A stretch of DNA of 64,000 nucleotides from Agapetus fuscipes (Eukaryota; Arthropoda; Insecta; Trichoptera; Glossosomatidae): the NCBI GenBank assembly GCA_951799405.1, contig OX637353.1, positions 8,060,001-8,124,000 of the forward strand, read 5' to 3'. The position numbers and the translations under genes were made by a program. Numbering within the stretch: position 1 is the first letter of the stretch; the number at the start of each line of letters is the position of its first letter. The notes under the pieces were generated by a model. It was not told the DNA's origin and did no database searches. It saw only the letters and a list, made by a program, of their open reading frames with translations. This document shows positions 47,066-57,875 of the stretch, one piece after another.

Positions 47066-47104
47066 TACTAACGCGTTTTCGACCTAGTAGGTCATCTTCA
47101 GGTA
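47066..47104 (-). ncRNA. Hammerhead-like ribozyme motif
   Basis: Minus strand: TAC, CTGAAGA, extra T, GACCT/AGGTC around ACT, GAAA, palindromic AACGCGTT, A, GTA. Stem I is only 3 bp here. Stem II differs from the 33211 copy by a compensated pair (CCA/TGG versus CCT/AGG). Part of the same repeat family as 33211. Confidence 0.42.
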
Positions 47105-47274
47105 TGATTACAGTAAAAGATTTTTAATAAATTTAGTCAATAGGTATAAATTACAGTCAGGTAGGTAAAAAACATATATTTACTTTATATTTACATATTC
47201 TATTACTTCGAAAAGTGAGAAATCATACTCGGAGAAATATTATTTGGGAGCCCCCCCCTCCCCAAAAACAATGA

Positions 47275-47535
47275 GGATGATTTATTCGGTGAGCGCTGTT
47301 TTGATGTGAATCACTCATCAATAACCCTCTGCGGTTATTGTCGTCGCTATAGAAAGCACCAATTCTCAAGCAACACTCAGTTGCTGTACCTAAGGCTGGA
47401 TGGAAATTTGGCGACCGCGAACCCAGCAAAGAACATAATAAGTTGTATACTTTTAAAAGCTCCGCCGGAATTCGAACCCACGGACTTCCATTTGCGAGTC
47501 CGAAGAGTTACCACTAGATTACTAGACCAAAACTC
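47275..47535 (-). mobile_element. SINE-T copy 1, tRNA-derived
   Basis: The minus-strand head GGTCTAGTAATCTAGTGGTA (A box), with the B box GGGTTCGAATTCC ~45 nt later. The body GGTTCGCGGTCGCC and ACTGAGTGTTGCTTGAGAA lead to ...AAATCATCC at the low-coordinate end. The head resembles a tRNA-Glu/Gly-like gene. Confidence 0.72.
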
Positions 47536-47682
47536 TTAAAAAAGTCTTGGAATGACACCCTGCATAAAAAAACTCGTAAACAAAAATCACAACGAAGAGA
47601 ATGTACGTATTTCAATTAAGTCTTTCATGAATATACAAACATTAGAAAGTTACACCAAGTCTATTACTTATTATTTTTGAAG

Positions 47683-48109
47683 CAGATATCCGTGTCCTTC
47701 GTTAACGAGATCGGGTTTGGAAAGAAACGGGAAACTATTAAAGATCCTAGTGGCATTCCATTTGAAGTAATCTCAAGTACCATGCCGAGAGCTCCTGCTA
47801 GATTTATTGACAGAGTAACTCAAAATGATTGCCTTAGATAAGGAAGAATGGTTCAAAAAATGGATGGACTTTGCTGCAAGTCAAAATTAAATTTTAGGAT
47901 TGAAAAAAGAAGATCCGTGTCCTCGCAAAAAAAGTAAATTTACATCTAGAGTGAATTGTAGCGTTTTCCGTCATGTGACACAAAATCGATTGGAAACCGC
48001 TGGAGTCAGAAAATCTTACTGTGTCATCTGGCGAGTTAGTCAAGATCCTGTCAAGATTATTGCGGGAAAGAGAAATCCTTGCGAATGTAAACATAATACC
48101 TACTCGTGA
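47683..48109 (+). pseudogene. Decayed coding sequence of unknown family
   Basis: Three overlapping frames look coding. KQISVSFVNEIGFGKKRETI, then KDPSGIPFEVISSTMPRAPA (from 47683) runs to a stop. It continues in another frame as LDKEEWFKKWMDFAASQN, and then, after a further shift, as MKKEDPCPRKKSKFTSRVNC (47900-48109). An acceptor-like TTTTTGAAG lies at the left edge. Charged, W-rich composition unlike the AT-rich background suggests an old gene or transposon ORF with at least two frameshifts. Not recognised. Confidence 0.35.
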
Positions 48110-48258
48110 AGCATGCAAATACCGATGTGGAAAACTTGTACGATGTGCACGCTCACAAATGCTTTGTTTTATGGTGACATTTTAAACAAAATATGACCGC
48201 TTTGACAAGAACAGGAAAATTAATTTACTGCTGAAAATAAGTTACTTATATACATCTT

Positions 48259-48560
48259 TTTTCAGAAATCCTGTGCGGGAGACTCCCTAGATTTCAGAGA
48301 CTTTAGGGGACTATGGCACTTGTTGTAGTGCCGCAGAGGTGTTTACGAGCTTGGTCGTCAATTCTCAAGCAAGACCCAGTTGCTGTAAGGCTGGATGGAC
48401 CTTTAGTGACCAGTCTTGGGTAAAGGTTTTATGAATTTTTCAACCCAGCGAAGAGCATATTTGAAAATATAAATGGTATATCTTTGTGCTCCGCCGGCAT
48501 TCGAACCCACAACCTTCCATTTACGAGTCCGAAGTGTTGCCACTGGATTTTATCCCCTTA
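48259..48560 (-). mobile_element. SINE-T copy 2 with a LINE-derived tail
   Basis: The minus-strand head is at ~48480-48550 (B box GGGTTCGAATGCC), then the SINE-T body. The tail ACACCTCTGCGGCAC ... TCTCCCGCACAGGATT at 48266-48346 matches the 3' end of the LINE at 35461-35547, including the last bases before the A-run. Copies 1 and 3 lack most of this tail. Confidence 0.75.
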
Positions 48561-49160
48561 TATAATATAGTACAACTTGACGCTCAAGAAACGAAGCATA
48601 TTATTTTAAAAAAAAAAAGTGTAGGTAGGTACCCCTAGATTTAGGCTCCCGAAAAAATGTTCACTTGGAAGTCTTAAATATGCAGTTTCCTACATAGAAT
48701 AATCATAAATAAATGACAAAACACTTTTCTTTGGTGGACAGATCTAAAGTTTCGAACTTCAATGCTTTTCGTATTTTTTCTGGTAAAATAGGACGAATAA
48801 ATTAAAAACCTAATATAAGCTTCGAATAAAAAAATATCTTAATCGAAGATAATGACTATTTAAGGGAAGCAAAGATTAAAGCAATTACTCAATAATTCAC
48901 ATTGTTTTCGACCGTAAGCAAGCTTTGTGTTGATTCATAAATATTGTTTTACATAGTAAATAACTTAATTTTCTATGGAGTGCCGCGTCTAGGGTGAGAT
49001 AGTGAATAATTAATGACCACCTTTCATTCAAAAACCAAGTCACCTTTCATAGTTGGCAGGTAAATACTAACTGAACACTGTTACATGTACCTATACTATG
49101 TAGGTCACAAAAAGTATTTTTTATTTCACCTTTAATTTGATTTTTTTTTTTCAATATTAA
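48561..49160. other. No gene seen
   Basis: AT-rich. T-run at 49140-49151. Confidence 0.5.
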
Positions 49161-49277
49161 CGGTGTTATCCACCGTGGCAAATCTATGGCTCAACAGCCA
49201 CCTAACTAGAATTTTTTATACAAAAAAACGATGATCCGTTAATCAGCTATGGATCAAATGTGTTGTGAATAGCCCTG
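49161..49277 (+). mobile_element. MITE-C copy
   Basis: CGGTGTTATCCACCGTGG start and TTGTGAATAGCCCTG end. Core ACGATGATCCGTTAATCAGC. Confidence 0.62.
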
Positions 49278-49904
49278 ATAAAGTTTTTCGGGCCGACTAG
49301 CCGTGGGCGTAAGAAGATTGTTTTAACTAACGTTTCGCTCATATCTTAGATTTATATCTTTACTTTAAAAACAACGTACTGGTTTGATATTTCAAGTTGA
49401 TAATTGTTGAAACACTAGTGCAGAAAAAATAAGAATTAATGTTCTATGGAAAAACCTGTGCAAAGTACCGGACAACCAGGAGCGTGCACAATCAAGAGTA
49501 AAAAATACCTTTATAATACTCAAATTGAATTGTGAATAAAAATATTTTAAATTACTTTTCTGGTTGAATGTTTTTTTAGCATTTGTTGTCTATAGAATAG
49601 GCACGCGTGTCTGTATAGGTTGCACGCTCTTGCCGAGCTGGAGCCACCCTTAGTGGAATGAGGGCAGTTACATTATGAGGACAGTGACAGTAACGGTGAA
49701 TACCCGTTACTTTAATACCAATAGTGAGCTACTTAAAGATGGGTATAAAGTTGACAACCTATACTGTAAAAAATGTTACAATTTTAGTTTTATCGATGCC
49801 ATAATTTCTCAGAAAAATGAAGCAAATTTTCCTCGGACTAGGTTCATACACGATGAGAAAATACTAATGTAAGTGAACATGCAGCGTCTAAATCTAAAAG
49901 CTAA
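49278..49904. other. No gene; small Rep-A fragment
   Basis: GTTGACAACCTATACTGTAA at about 49749-49768 matches the Rep-A 5' part in plus orientation and accounts for the start of the ORF at 49675-49872. Confidence 0.4.
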
Positions 49905-50118
49905 ACCTAAGCTGCAAAGATATGTATTATTTGAAATTCATATTACTTACTTAAATGCATTCCCACAAGCAGACACGCATAATTTCGCGCTCACACGCAT
50001 GTGGACCTACAGTATAAAAAACCCAATCTCAAATGAACATAAGCCCTGCAATTCTTGCCGACCTTCCCTGAAACAGGGGTGACATTGGCAAAGTGAACCA
50101 TTTTTTACAGTATGGGTT
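49905..50118 (-). repeat. Rep-A copy, first ~35 bp missing
   Basis: Ends abruptly at TATGGGT|TAGCG where other copies continue with GGTCAGCC. One extra T in the GGGTTTTTT run, as in several other copies. Confidence 0.75.
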
Positions 50119-50828
50119 AGCGTTATTCTGCTAAAAAATCCTTACGACCTTAAGGCGACAGTGATTTTTCATCTTTGGTGTTCTTTCGCAATCGCTAGCA
50201 AGCTCCAACTTGGATTGATCTCCAAAGTGTAAGTAATTTAGCAGAATAGTGCTTCAGGGAGAACAATTTAAACGCGTGCCTAAAATTAGATGTGCGTGGA
50301 AAGTGAACCAACAATATGAATATTTTTATACCTCCGCGACTTCAATTACGAATACACTACATTTGCCTGTTTTCATTTTTTTTACATTTTTAAGTGTAGG
50401 TATAAGGTACAAAAAAGGCCTCGTAGTATTGACAGGTAGAAAATAAAATTGGCTATGAATGATATGAAAATAAAACCGTTGTTACAAATGCAAAATAGTC
50501 AACACGCCACAATAAGTCGAGCGGCAGAAATAAAATAAACCGTGTGAAATCGGTAATGTTACTTTTGAGTTAAACCATTGTTGGCGAAGCCTTGACTCGG
50601 TCAAAAAGATTTCTCCTTCAACTTAAGGCTGTGTTAATATAAAACATAATGGAATGATTGATAATAAATAGATGAAAAATAAAACTGCGAATGCAGATTT
50701 CTTGGTAGTAATATTCAGAAAAGATTGTCTGCAAAAACCTTGAAACTTTTAATGCTAACGTTGAATGAAATAAACAATACAGTCATAATAACCTGAGGCA
50801 TTTTTTTCATAAATAATTTTAATGTTCA
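50119..50828. other. No gene seen
   Basis: A plus ORF (50249-50446) has no recognisable content. Confidence 0.45.
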
Positions 50829-50960
50829 GAAAACAGCAACGGCTGGGTCACCTCCAGAAAATGGACCATCATAACCGTGGAATATTTGGTTGCGGTGACA
50901 GGCCCAAGGCAAGGCAGTTGGATGATCCAGATTAAGATGATTGGACGGAATTCAAGTACT
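50829..50960 (+). pseudogene. LINE 3'-end remnant, heavily decayed
   Basis: RKQQRLGHLQKMDHHNRG, then RPKARQLDD with a stop, then DWTE. The order RLGH..KMD..GRP is the LINE C-terminal block also seen at 45850. Confidence 0.55.
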
Positions 50961-51173
50961 GTACTGTTACAGACAGTAACAGTAAAGTACAGGACGGAAT
51001 TTAGGGATTGGTAAAAAAAAAAGTAATATTGTTAAAAAGAGAATGATTTGGCAAGAAAACATGCACTAAATTATTCAGTTGATTTGGTTCCGAGAATGAA
51101 TATCGGTTTTAATAATACGAGTATTTACTTAAGGTGAAAATGTTTGGATATAAACTTGTAAAATAAATATTAG

Positions 51174-51450
51174 GATGATTTATTTGATGAGCACAATGAT
51201 TGTGTGAATCACACCTGAAGTGCCCTCTGCGATCTTGATCGTCGCTATAGGAAGAGTCAATTCTCAAGCAATACCCATTTGCTGTAAGGCTTGATGGACT
51301 TTTGGTGACCGGTCTTTTTAATAAGGTAAATTATTTTTTTATTCCCGTGATGAGCATATTCGAATTTTTTGTGCTCCGCCGAGAATTGAACCCACTACTT
51401 TCCAATCACGAGTCCGAAGCGTTCACGTCGTTAGTAAATAGGGCGAATCA
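51174..51450 (-). mobile_element. SINE-T copy 3
   Basis: B-box region TAGTGGGTTCAATTCTCGGC at ~51380-51400 (minus). The body matches copy 1, ending in CAAATAAATCATCC at 51174. The A box is degraded. Confidence 0.68.
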
Positions 51451-51814
51451 TATAAAACTGTCCATTCCGAAATGGAGATCTGACCATGTACCTTCAGTGA
51501 ATGAGATGATATAAATAGTCGTCACCTTCAGCACATATGTGAGTCTGTAAGTATACATAGATATATTTGACTGACTTGTATAAGAATACACTTATCCACT
51601 GCTATAGTAACGCTACACTATTATGGAATGCCGATCATATTATCGTCTAGTGATCAGGCTAATCGATTAATCTGTAGTCATGGTCGGTTGCCTAAATCAG
51701 AACAAATATTATATTAAATGATTCTACACAAAATATCATTAAAGTACCAATCAGTGATTTTATAATATAAACAATACCTAGAATCTATCCACAGTGTAGC
51801 CTCCAATCTATCTA
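51451..51814. other. No gene seen
   Basis: Nothing recognisable. Confidence 0.5.
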
Positions 51815-52160
51815 TAATCTAAGTTGGTATATTGATGTTTGAGATGCATATTAAATGCATGCACAAAAGCAGACACGTGGACCTAAAATCGCGCTTACAC
51901 ATAATCTGTCGGTGCTATTAACACACAGCAAATCCATGGCCCAACCGCCGCTTAGCGCGAATTTTCCGTACAAAAAATATGATCCATAGATCAGCTGTGG
52001 ATCAAATGCTTTGTGAATAACACTGTATGGGTACTTACACTATAAAAAACCAAATCTCAAATGAACATATACCCTGCAAAGCTTGCCTTCCCTGAAAATT
52101 GGCTGTGACATTGGCAAAGTCAGAACCAATTTTTAAACGCTGGGTGGTCAGCCTCATACC
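51815..52160 (-). repeat. Rep-A copy interrupted by MITE-C
   Basis: The 3' part is 51815-51909 and the 5' part 52026-52160. The two halves join into one Rep-A order, so MITE-C moved in later. Confidence 0.75.
51910..52025 (+). mobile_element. MITE-C inserted in Rep-A
   Basis: CGGTGCTATTAACACA to TTTGTGAATAACACTG. This clean insertion defines the family ends. Confidence 0.72.
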
Positions 52161-52165
52161 TATTT

Positions 52166-53885
52166 AGGGTGCAATATTGTAGGCACTAACATAACAACAG
52201 CATCCTCCCTCAGCTGTCACGTAAGTTCCGTATGATCCTTCTAGCACAGATTAAAAATGTGTGTAAAATCCATTATCACAGTTGTCGTCATGAAACAAGA
52301 TTGATCCCATACTTATTCACTACAGATGTGAGATTTATTTTACATTGTTTGCTAATACTTAAGATTGTGATAATTCCACCTAATGAGTTGATAACACACA
52401 AAAAAATAACAAGACATGCTTCGAAAATGATTCGGCTGAAAAAAAACTAGCAAACCGAGAACACGTGATATTTGTATGAGCCTCGTTATTAGCACGATGT
52501 ATATTTTGTGTAAATTCACGTCTAACTTTGTAGTGTTGTGATCATTAACGCCTCTCTGACGTCACTGACATGTGTGGGTGAAAATCCGCATGAGCAATTT
52601 TCCGACGCGGACATAATTTGAGTGAAGTACTGGTGTAACGAGCGACGTCAATAACAAGTTGTTTGATCTCGTTTTTCATGCATATCATTACATTTTGGCA
52701 CAATTTTTCCGTCAGCATCCAGTTGCTAAGGATACATTAGTTTCTACTTATAGTCACACATCTCCTTCTTTGTTAGTTTTTCTCATCCTTGCGGATTTTC
52801 AAGCTTCCTATTGGGTTGTTCTGGCACCTTAGGTTATATATGCTATCTCACATAGGAGCCGGAGGTTTCGTCTTTGGCAAAGATTCGATAGACGATCTTC
52901 ACATAGTTGGTCCTATTCGTCGTCCTTGGAACTGCTAGCAATTTTCTCCACATATTGTTTACAGTTTGGCAGCTCTCAGCGTACAAGTTTCTGCTAAGTA
53001 TACTCCGATGTTTTTATTCAAAGCATTTTGACTATTTATTGTGGTTTGGTTTCTCATCTAATTCAGTTTACCTTCACTTGAACTCTTCAACAAGGGAAGA
53101 AAGGCTCAAGGGCATCGTAGTTGAAAAGCTTATAGAGAATCATCACAAGGAACTAGTTCAGCACTGTTAAATCTAAAACAAATACCCAAGATGATCATTG
53201 ATATTTATTTTAAGTGACATGAAAAGAAAAATCATTCTTACATCAGAGTTTAAACTTTATATTTACTTACTTACACCATCGGCTAAAAACGGAATTTCAA
53301 AATGACTATAGAAAATTCTATGATGCGTACAAATTCAATGAATAGCACTTTCCTAAGATAATTCAGAATGACTGCTAAGAATAGATTGTTATTACGACAT
53401 TCTCTTCCGCAGTAGATTTGTATCGAGCCGACTTCCGATCTCGAGAGCACACCTCCAATACTCCTAACCGTTTACACAGTGGGTTAGGGAGTGCATGGCG
53501 TTTTGTATTGCGTGCGACCAAAGGAAATGCGTGTTCAAGCACGTTGCCGACTTCACTTAACTCTTGCGGGTTTTTCAGTGAACAAAATATGGTGATATAT
53601 TTTTTCAGGTCAACAGTCTTACAAGTATAAATAAATGCAAATTGTTCTTGGCAAAGTACAGTCGCATATATTTATCAAACAGCCGGTATTTCATGTTGAA
53701 ACATAAGGTGGAAAAGCTTTAATGGGTGTTGAATCCATTCATCAAATTGAAGGAAATAAGGACATCAGATCTAAAAGAAGAGAATTTCAAACATGGCGTT
53801 TATCAAAAAATACACGAGAACTAAAACAGCGTCTCTACTGAGCGTTTCAGTTTTTAAACATTTGTGCTAAAACCTTATGGTTCTA
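52166..53885. other. 1.7 kb without a recognisable gene
   Basis: A CRE octamer at 52558-52565. Plus ORFs at 52232-52450, 52907-53170 and 53418-53630 show no family. 53815-53885 is a MITE-F half (GAGCGTTTCAGTTTTTAAAC). Confidence 0.4.
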
Positions 53886-54138
53886 ATCTAATCTAAATCT
53901 AAGCTGCAAAGATATGTATCATTTGAGATTCATATTAAATGCATTCCCACAAGCAGACATGCATAATTTCGCGCTTACACATGCTGCTTGTGGACCTACA
54001 ATATAAAAACCCCAATCTCAAATGAACATAAGCCCTGCAACTCTTGCCGACCTTCCCTGAAGCAGGGGTGACATTGGCAAAGTGAACCATTTTTTACAGT
54101 ATGGGTGGTCAGCCGCATACCAACCTATCAGTCAAGGA
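53886..54138 (-). repeat. Rep-A copy, full length, well preserved
   Basis: Almost identical to the copy at 43389 over its whole length, including GGTCCACAAGCAGCATGTG. One extra G in the GGGGTTTTT run closes the frame. Confidence 0.82.
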
Positions 54139-54261
54139 GTATGGTTGAATTTTAAAATAAAGTTCCTTGTGTTACAGGGTAGAAAACCATAAATATGAAG
54201 AAAAAAACTTCAATATGTAGGGCAAAGAAACAAAGGAAAGAGATTTATAATTCGCTCAGTT

Positions 54262-54320
54262 TTTGCATTCATACGTTTCGTTCCTACCTGTGATGGTATC
54301 TTCAGCAACGTTTCGACCTA
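54262..54320 (-). ncRNA. Degraded hammerhead-like tandem motif
   Basis: Minus strand has two GAAACG boxes (complement of ~54273-54280 and ~54308-54315) around CTGAAGAT (~54298-54305) and an ACC/GGT stem. Stem II is not flush with GAAA and stem I is lost. Looks like a broken head-to-tail pair. Confidence 0.28.
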
Positions 54321-54420
54321 CTTGACAGATGAAATGCTACTGATAAATCACCTCATGAGATCAAAAAGGCTATTCGGAGGTAACTTTACTCTATTAACTC
54401 TTCCTAGCTTCATCGAGTTT

Positions 54421-54541
54421 AATAAGGTCCGATATTTTCAACTTCAAGCTGGTAATAAAAGCATACCACAGGATTGGCACAAGTGCGTCCTTTTCATTCA
54501 GTATAGTCACTATGCTAGCGTTTAAAATGCTGGGCCTAAGT
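54421..54541. mobile_element. MITE-G copy 1
   Basis: Ends TAAGGTCCGATATTTTCAAC and, inverted, TTAGGCCCAGCATTTTAAAC. Contains AAGTGCGTCCTTTTCATTC, inverse of copy 2 at 58016. Confidence 0.65.
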
Positions 54542-55593
54542 AAATGTAGCCGGTTAAGAAAAAACTGTAAAGTAACCTGGTTTCACAGTATGTAAACGGC
54601 ATAACTTCATTCTTTTTTTCTGAATGATAGTTCGAGTTTAACTGAATTAATTGGAAGGCCATTTAGCAATAGACCGTATCTGGTGATGTGAAATATCGGC
54701 AAAACAAATGAGAATGGTGCAGACCAGAGGCGGCTCGTCAATAAAACTTTTGGCAGTTCATAATTTCTGCAATTATAGTTTTTCTTTTATTTTCCAATTT
54801 GATTTGAATGGAAATTGTAAGAAATACGTACATATATAATGTTTTATTAAGCTATACATGAGTACATACCTACACCCGTTATTTTGCATAACGAATATAT
54901 TTATTTAAGCGCGTACTTACAGTAATTTTAAAATGGAAATCCATCCGCACAACAGCACAAAATTTAACAAAATAAATTGTTCCAGATAGGTATAATTAAT
55001 CTGTTCTCATGCACTTTATCATTGAAATTTTTTATTGATTCTCTATAACCAACATCAAGCCATTGTGGAAGATCTGTTTGGCCTAATCAATTTAAAGGCA
55101 TTACATGCTCAATGTGAGTTTACGAAAGTGCATGATGTTTAACTTCCACAGTAAGGTGAGCGAGATCCATGACACATCTTCGCTCCACGATTTTTCACCA
55201 CAAATTATACGACACGGAAAGAAAAAAACCATTCACAACCACACAGCCATGATGCTTAAATACCCTATTCACTGTTTTAGATTTAGCTTTACATTGTTAA
55301 ACAATTTTTGTTTGAAAGAACAACAATTTTTTTTTATTAAGTCCACGTCTGCTTTATTATTGAAATTCATAGTCAGAAAATTAATTAACAACAATCTTGT
55401 AATGAATTTACGATGATTTTTAAAAGAATGTAAAAAATATTCCCGCAAAATCAAAGGCCAACCGATGACTGTATATCTCTACGTCAACTAACAACTGAAC
55501 GGATGTGAATCATCCAGAGTCCAGTTTGGCAATTATTATTTATAATCAACATTGTAATAACCAATGTTTTCTTTAAAATGCTAAGGAGAGTAA
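54542..55593. other. No gene seen
   Basis: Plus ORF 55105-55416 (103 codons) and the opposing 55269-55454 have no domain. AT-rich. Confidence 0.45.
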
Positions 55594-55738
55594 GACCCTC
55601 CGCACACTAGACGACAGGCTGCGGCCGACAGTTTTAATATATTTTGTTCAAAGCTCCGCACACTTGTCGCCGAGTCGCGCCGATCGCCGATTCGCGCCGA
55701 CAAGTCGCTGTCGCCTGTCGTCTAGTGTGCGGAGGGTC
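55594..55738. mobile_element. 145-bp MITE with perfect TIRs and TAA duplication
   Basis: GACCCTCCGCACACTAGACG... and its inverse pair perfectly over 26 bp. TAA at 55591-55593 and 55739-55741, so PIF/Harbinger-like. Unusually GC-rich, with inner CGCGCCGA repeats. Confidence 0.85.
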
Positions 55739-55741
55739 TAA

Positions 55742-56693
55742 CTTATGATGGTTTCATTGTTCATTGTTCATATAATGTCAACACACGTCGACTATTTCAT
55801 AATATTTGGGTGTTGCACGTAGCAAGGCGTTTGCCATCTTTGTCTACCGCGTTACAGAAGCTATGATTGATCTGCTATCTCTCTCACAGCCACGGATTCG
55901 ACAGTTTTTCATAATATGTATGGAAGTTTTTCAAGATCTCTGTGCATTGAGCGATATGCCCCGAGAAGTATAATAATTATACTATAATATTATGTATGAC
56001 AGCGGTCCTTTGCGCTTATCAGGCGCTTCGTATAATTATTAGTGATTTTTTACTTCAGCGATCTTTTAACACATCTTCCACACGATATATTTTTATTAAA
56101 AGTGTATACATTTTTTTGCTAAAATTATTACAAAATCTAGGCAGCTCACTGCACGGATGCACGTTAATAGAAACCGCCTCTGGTGCAGACGACATTGGGC
56201 ATGTGTAGGATTGTAAGAATCAACACTTAACCCATATTGACCTGTGCAGACTTCTATGCTATCGAACAATACTTACTCGTGTACAGATTCATACGTCCAC
56301 ACAATACTACAAAATGTGGTGCACGCCAAAATAAGAGGTTGATTAACATTTTTGCAGTCTGCTATTTCAAGTAATTTTTGTGTGTTGTTTCAGCGTTCGA
56401 TTCTTTGACAGGAAAAAATCTACCTCTGTGACTCTCATTAGTTTGTCCTTTTCATTTAGTAGAAGGTCGCTAAGCTAAGTTCGAAAATAGCTTTTGAATC
56501 ATAAAGATGATGTTTGAAATATGCTGCGAGTCAAAATAAGTAGATACATTTGGTGATTTACAAATTGAAAATTAAAGATAAGTGTTTGGGTAGAATTCAT
56601 TGTTTGAATGAATAGGCAACACTAAAACGTAAGGAAAATAATACAATACGAAGGCACGTGGACCATGTAAGGTATTATAATGAAAGAGGATTA
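55742..56693. other. No gene seen
   Basis: Plus ORF 55996-56208 has no domain. Confidence 0.45.
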
Positions 56694-56952
56694 ATCCTTG
56701 ACGAATAGGTTGATATGAGGCTGGCCCCAATGCTGTAAGAATTTGGTTCACTTTAGCCAACGCCACCCCGGTTTCAGGGAAAGGCGGCAGGAATAGCAAT
56801 ATTTATGTTAATGTGGGGTTTGGATTATTTTATATGTACACATACAGCATGCAGCATGTGTAAGCGTGAACTTAACATTAACCTACTTTTGGGCATGCAT
56901 TAAATATGAGCTTTACATGCCAATATACCTTTGTAACTTAAATTATAGATTA
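56694..56952 (+). repeat. Rep-A copy, full length, diverged
   Basis: CCTTGACGAATAGGTTGATATG to CTTAAATTATAGATTATAAG. Several indels destroy the cysteine frame. Confidence 0.7.
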
Positions 56953-57639
56953 TAAGATTCTAGCGATTTTATCAGCAGGCATAACAGTGAGATCAAGACA
57001 TTTACAAAAATTGCATATACTGCGTCAGACTATAAAAATGTTCATTAAAACCTACATAACTACCTAGTCTGTCATTCAATTAATATTTATTATAAAACGA
57101 CCAGATAATCACCCGACACTGCATAAAAGGCGATTATAAAACCTATCTCGGTTGCGAGCGTTTATTTTGTGCGGTTTAATAGAAAAACTGGTCGCTGAGA
57201 ATGTCAAGGAGTTGTGTGGGCACCAAGGTCACATCTGACCGGAATAAAGCTGCCATATGCTGGTGAAGCACCATTAGTTGCCTAGAGGTGCAGCGAGGGG
57301 AATCCTAGAGTACGACAGAAAGACCAGAGCACCAAGTATAAAACGCTAAGATTAAACTTATCATAGCGCTAATCAAAATATGTATTAAAACTTAGACAGC
57401 GTCTTCAGTGAGAGTTGTGGATTCCATATATTTTTTCGAAAACACTTCTGAGTTTCAACGTTGATACTACACTTAGGGTACAGCTATTATGAAACAGACC
57501 AATCCACACGCTTGTGTATGACACGCCTACCAAGCAAAACTTAACCAGTTTCTACAGATGAGAAAAATACCTAAACAAAAAATGTATGCATAAATTACAA
57601 CTTAAGGTTACTTAAATGTACCTACTTTTACACGGTCTT
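56953..57639. other. No gene seen
   Basis: 57390-57460 resembles half of MITE-F. Otherwise nothing. Confidence 0.45.
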
Positions 57640-57722
57640 ATGCAATAAATGGCTCGAAACAAATACCAGAATTAAATTCACTTATTAACATGGAAAATTA
57701 ACTCAAAACTGGTTTAAAAAAT
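57640..57722 (-). mobile_element. MITE-E copy, inverted, degraded
   Basis: Minus strand: TTTTTTAAACCAGTTTTGAG, AATAAGTG and TTTAATTCTGG in family order. Confidence 0.45.
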
Positions 57723-57748
57723 CCCACGTATAGGAAGCCCAAGATTGT

Positions 57749-57875
57749 GTTTTTTTTTTTTTTATTATCATAATATTTTACAATTTTATTCTAAGATATT
57801 GACTATTTATCATACTATGTTTACATTTATTTCTAACCCTCATGCGAAAGCAGATGCTTGTGTGCATTGAGGGCG
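57749..57875 (-). repeat. SINE-S2 tail fragment
   Basis: T-run at 57749-57762. ATGCGAAAGCAGATGCTTGT at 57842-57861 matches the body of the 26330 SINE. No tRNA head. Confidence 0.45.

Noticed and set aside
52750..53000. Possible LINE coding remnant on the minus strand
   Set aside because: One phrase resembles the ETWTLR motif of LINE C-termini, but stops are frequent and no second motif supports it.
55105..55416. 103-codon ORF
   Set aside because: Amino-acid composition reflects AT-rich DNA; opposed by another ORF, with no splice or start context.
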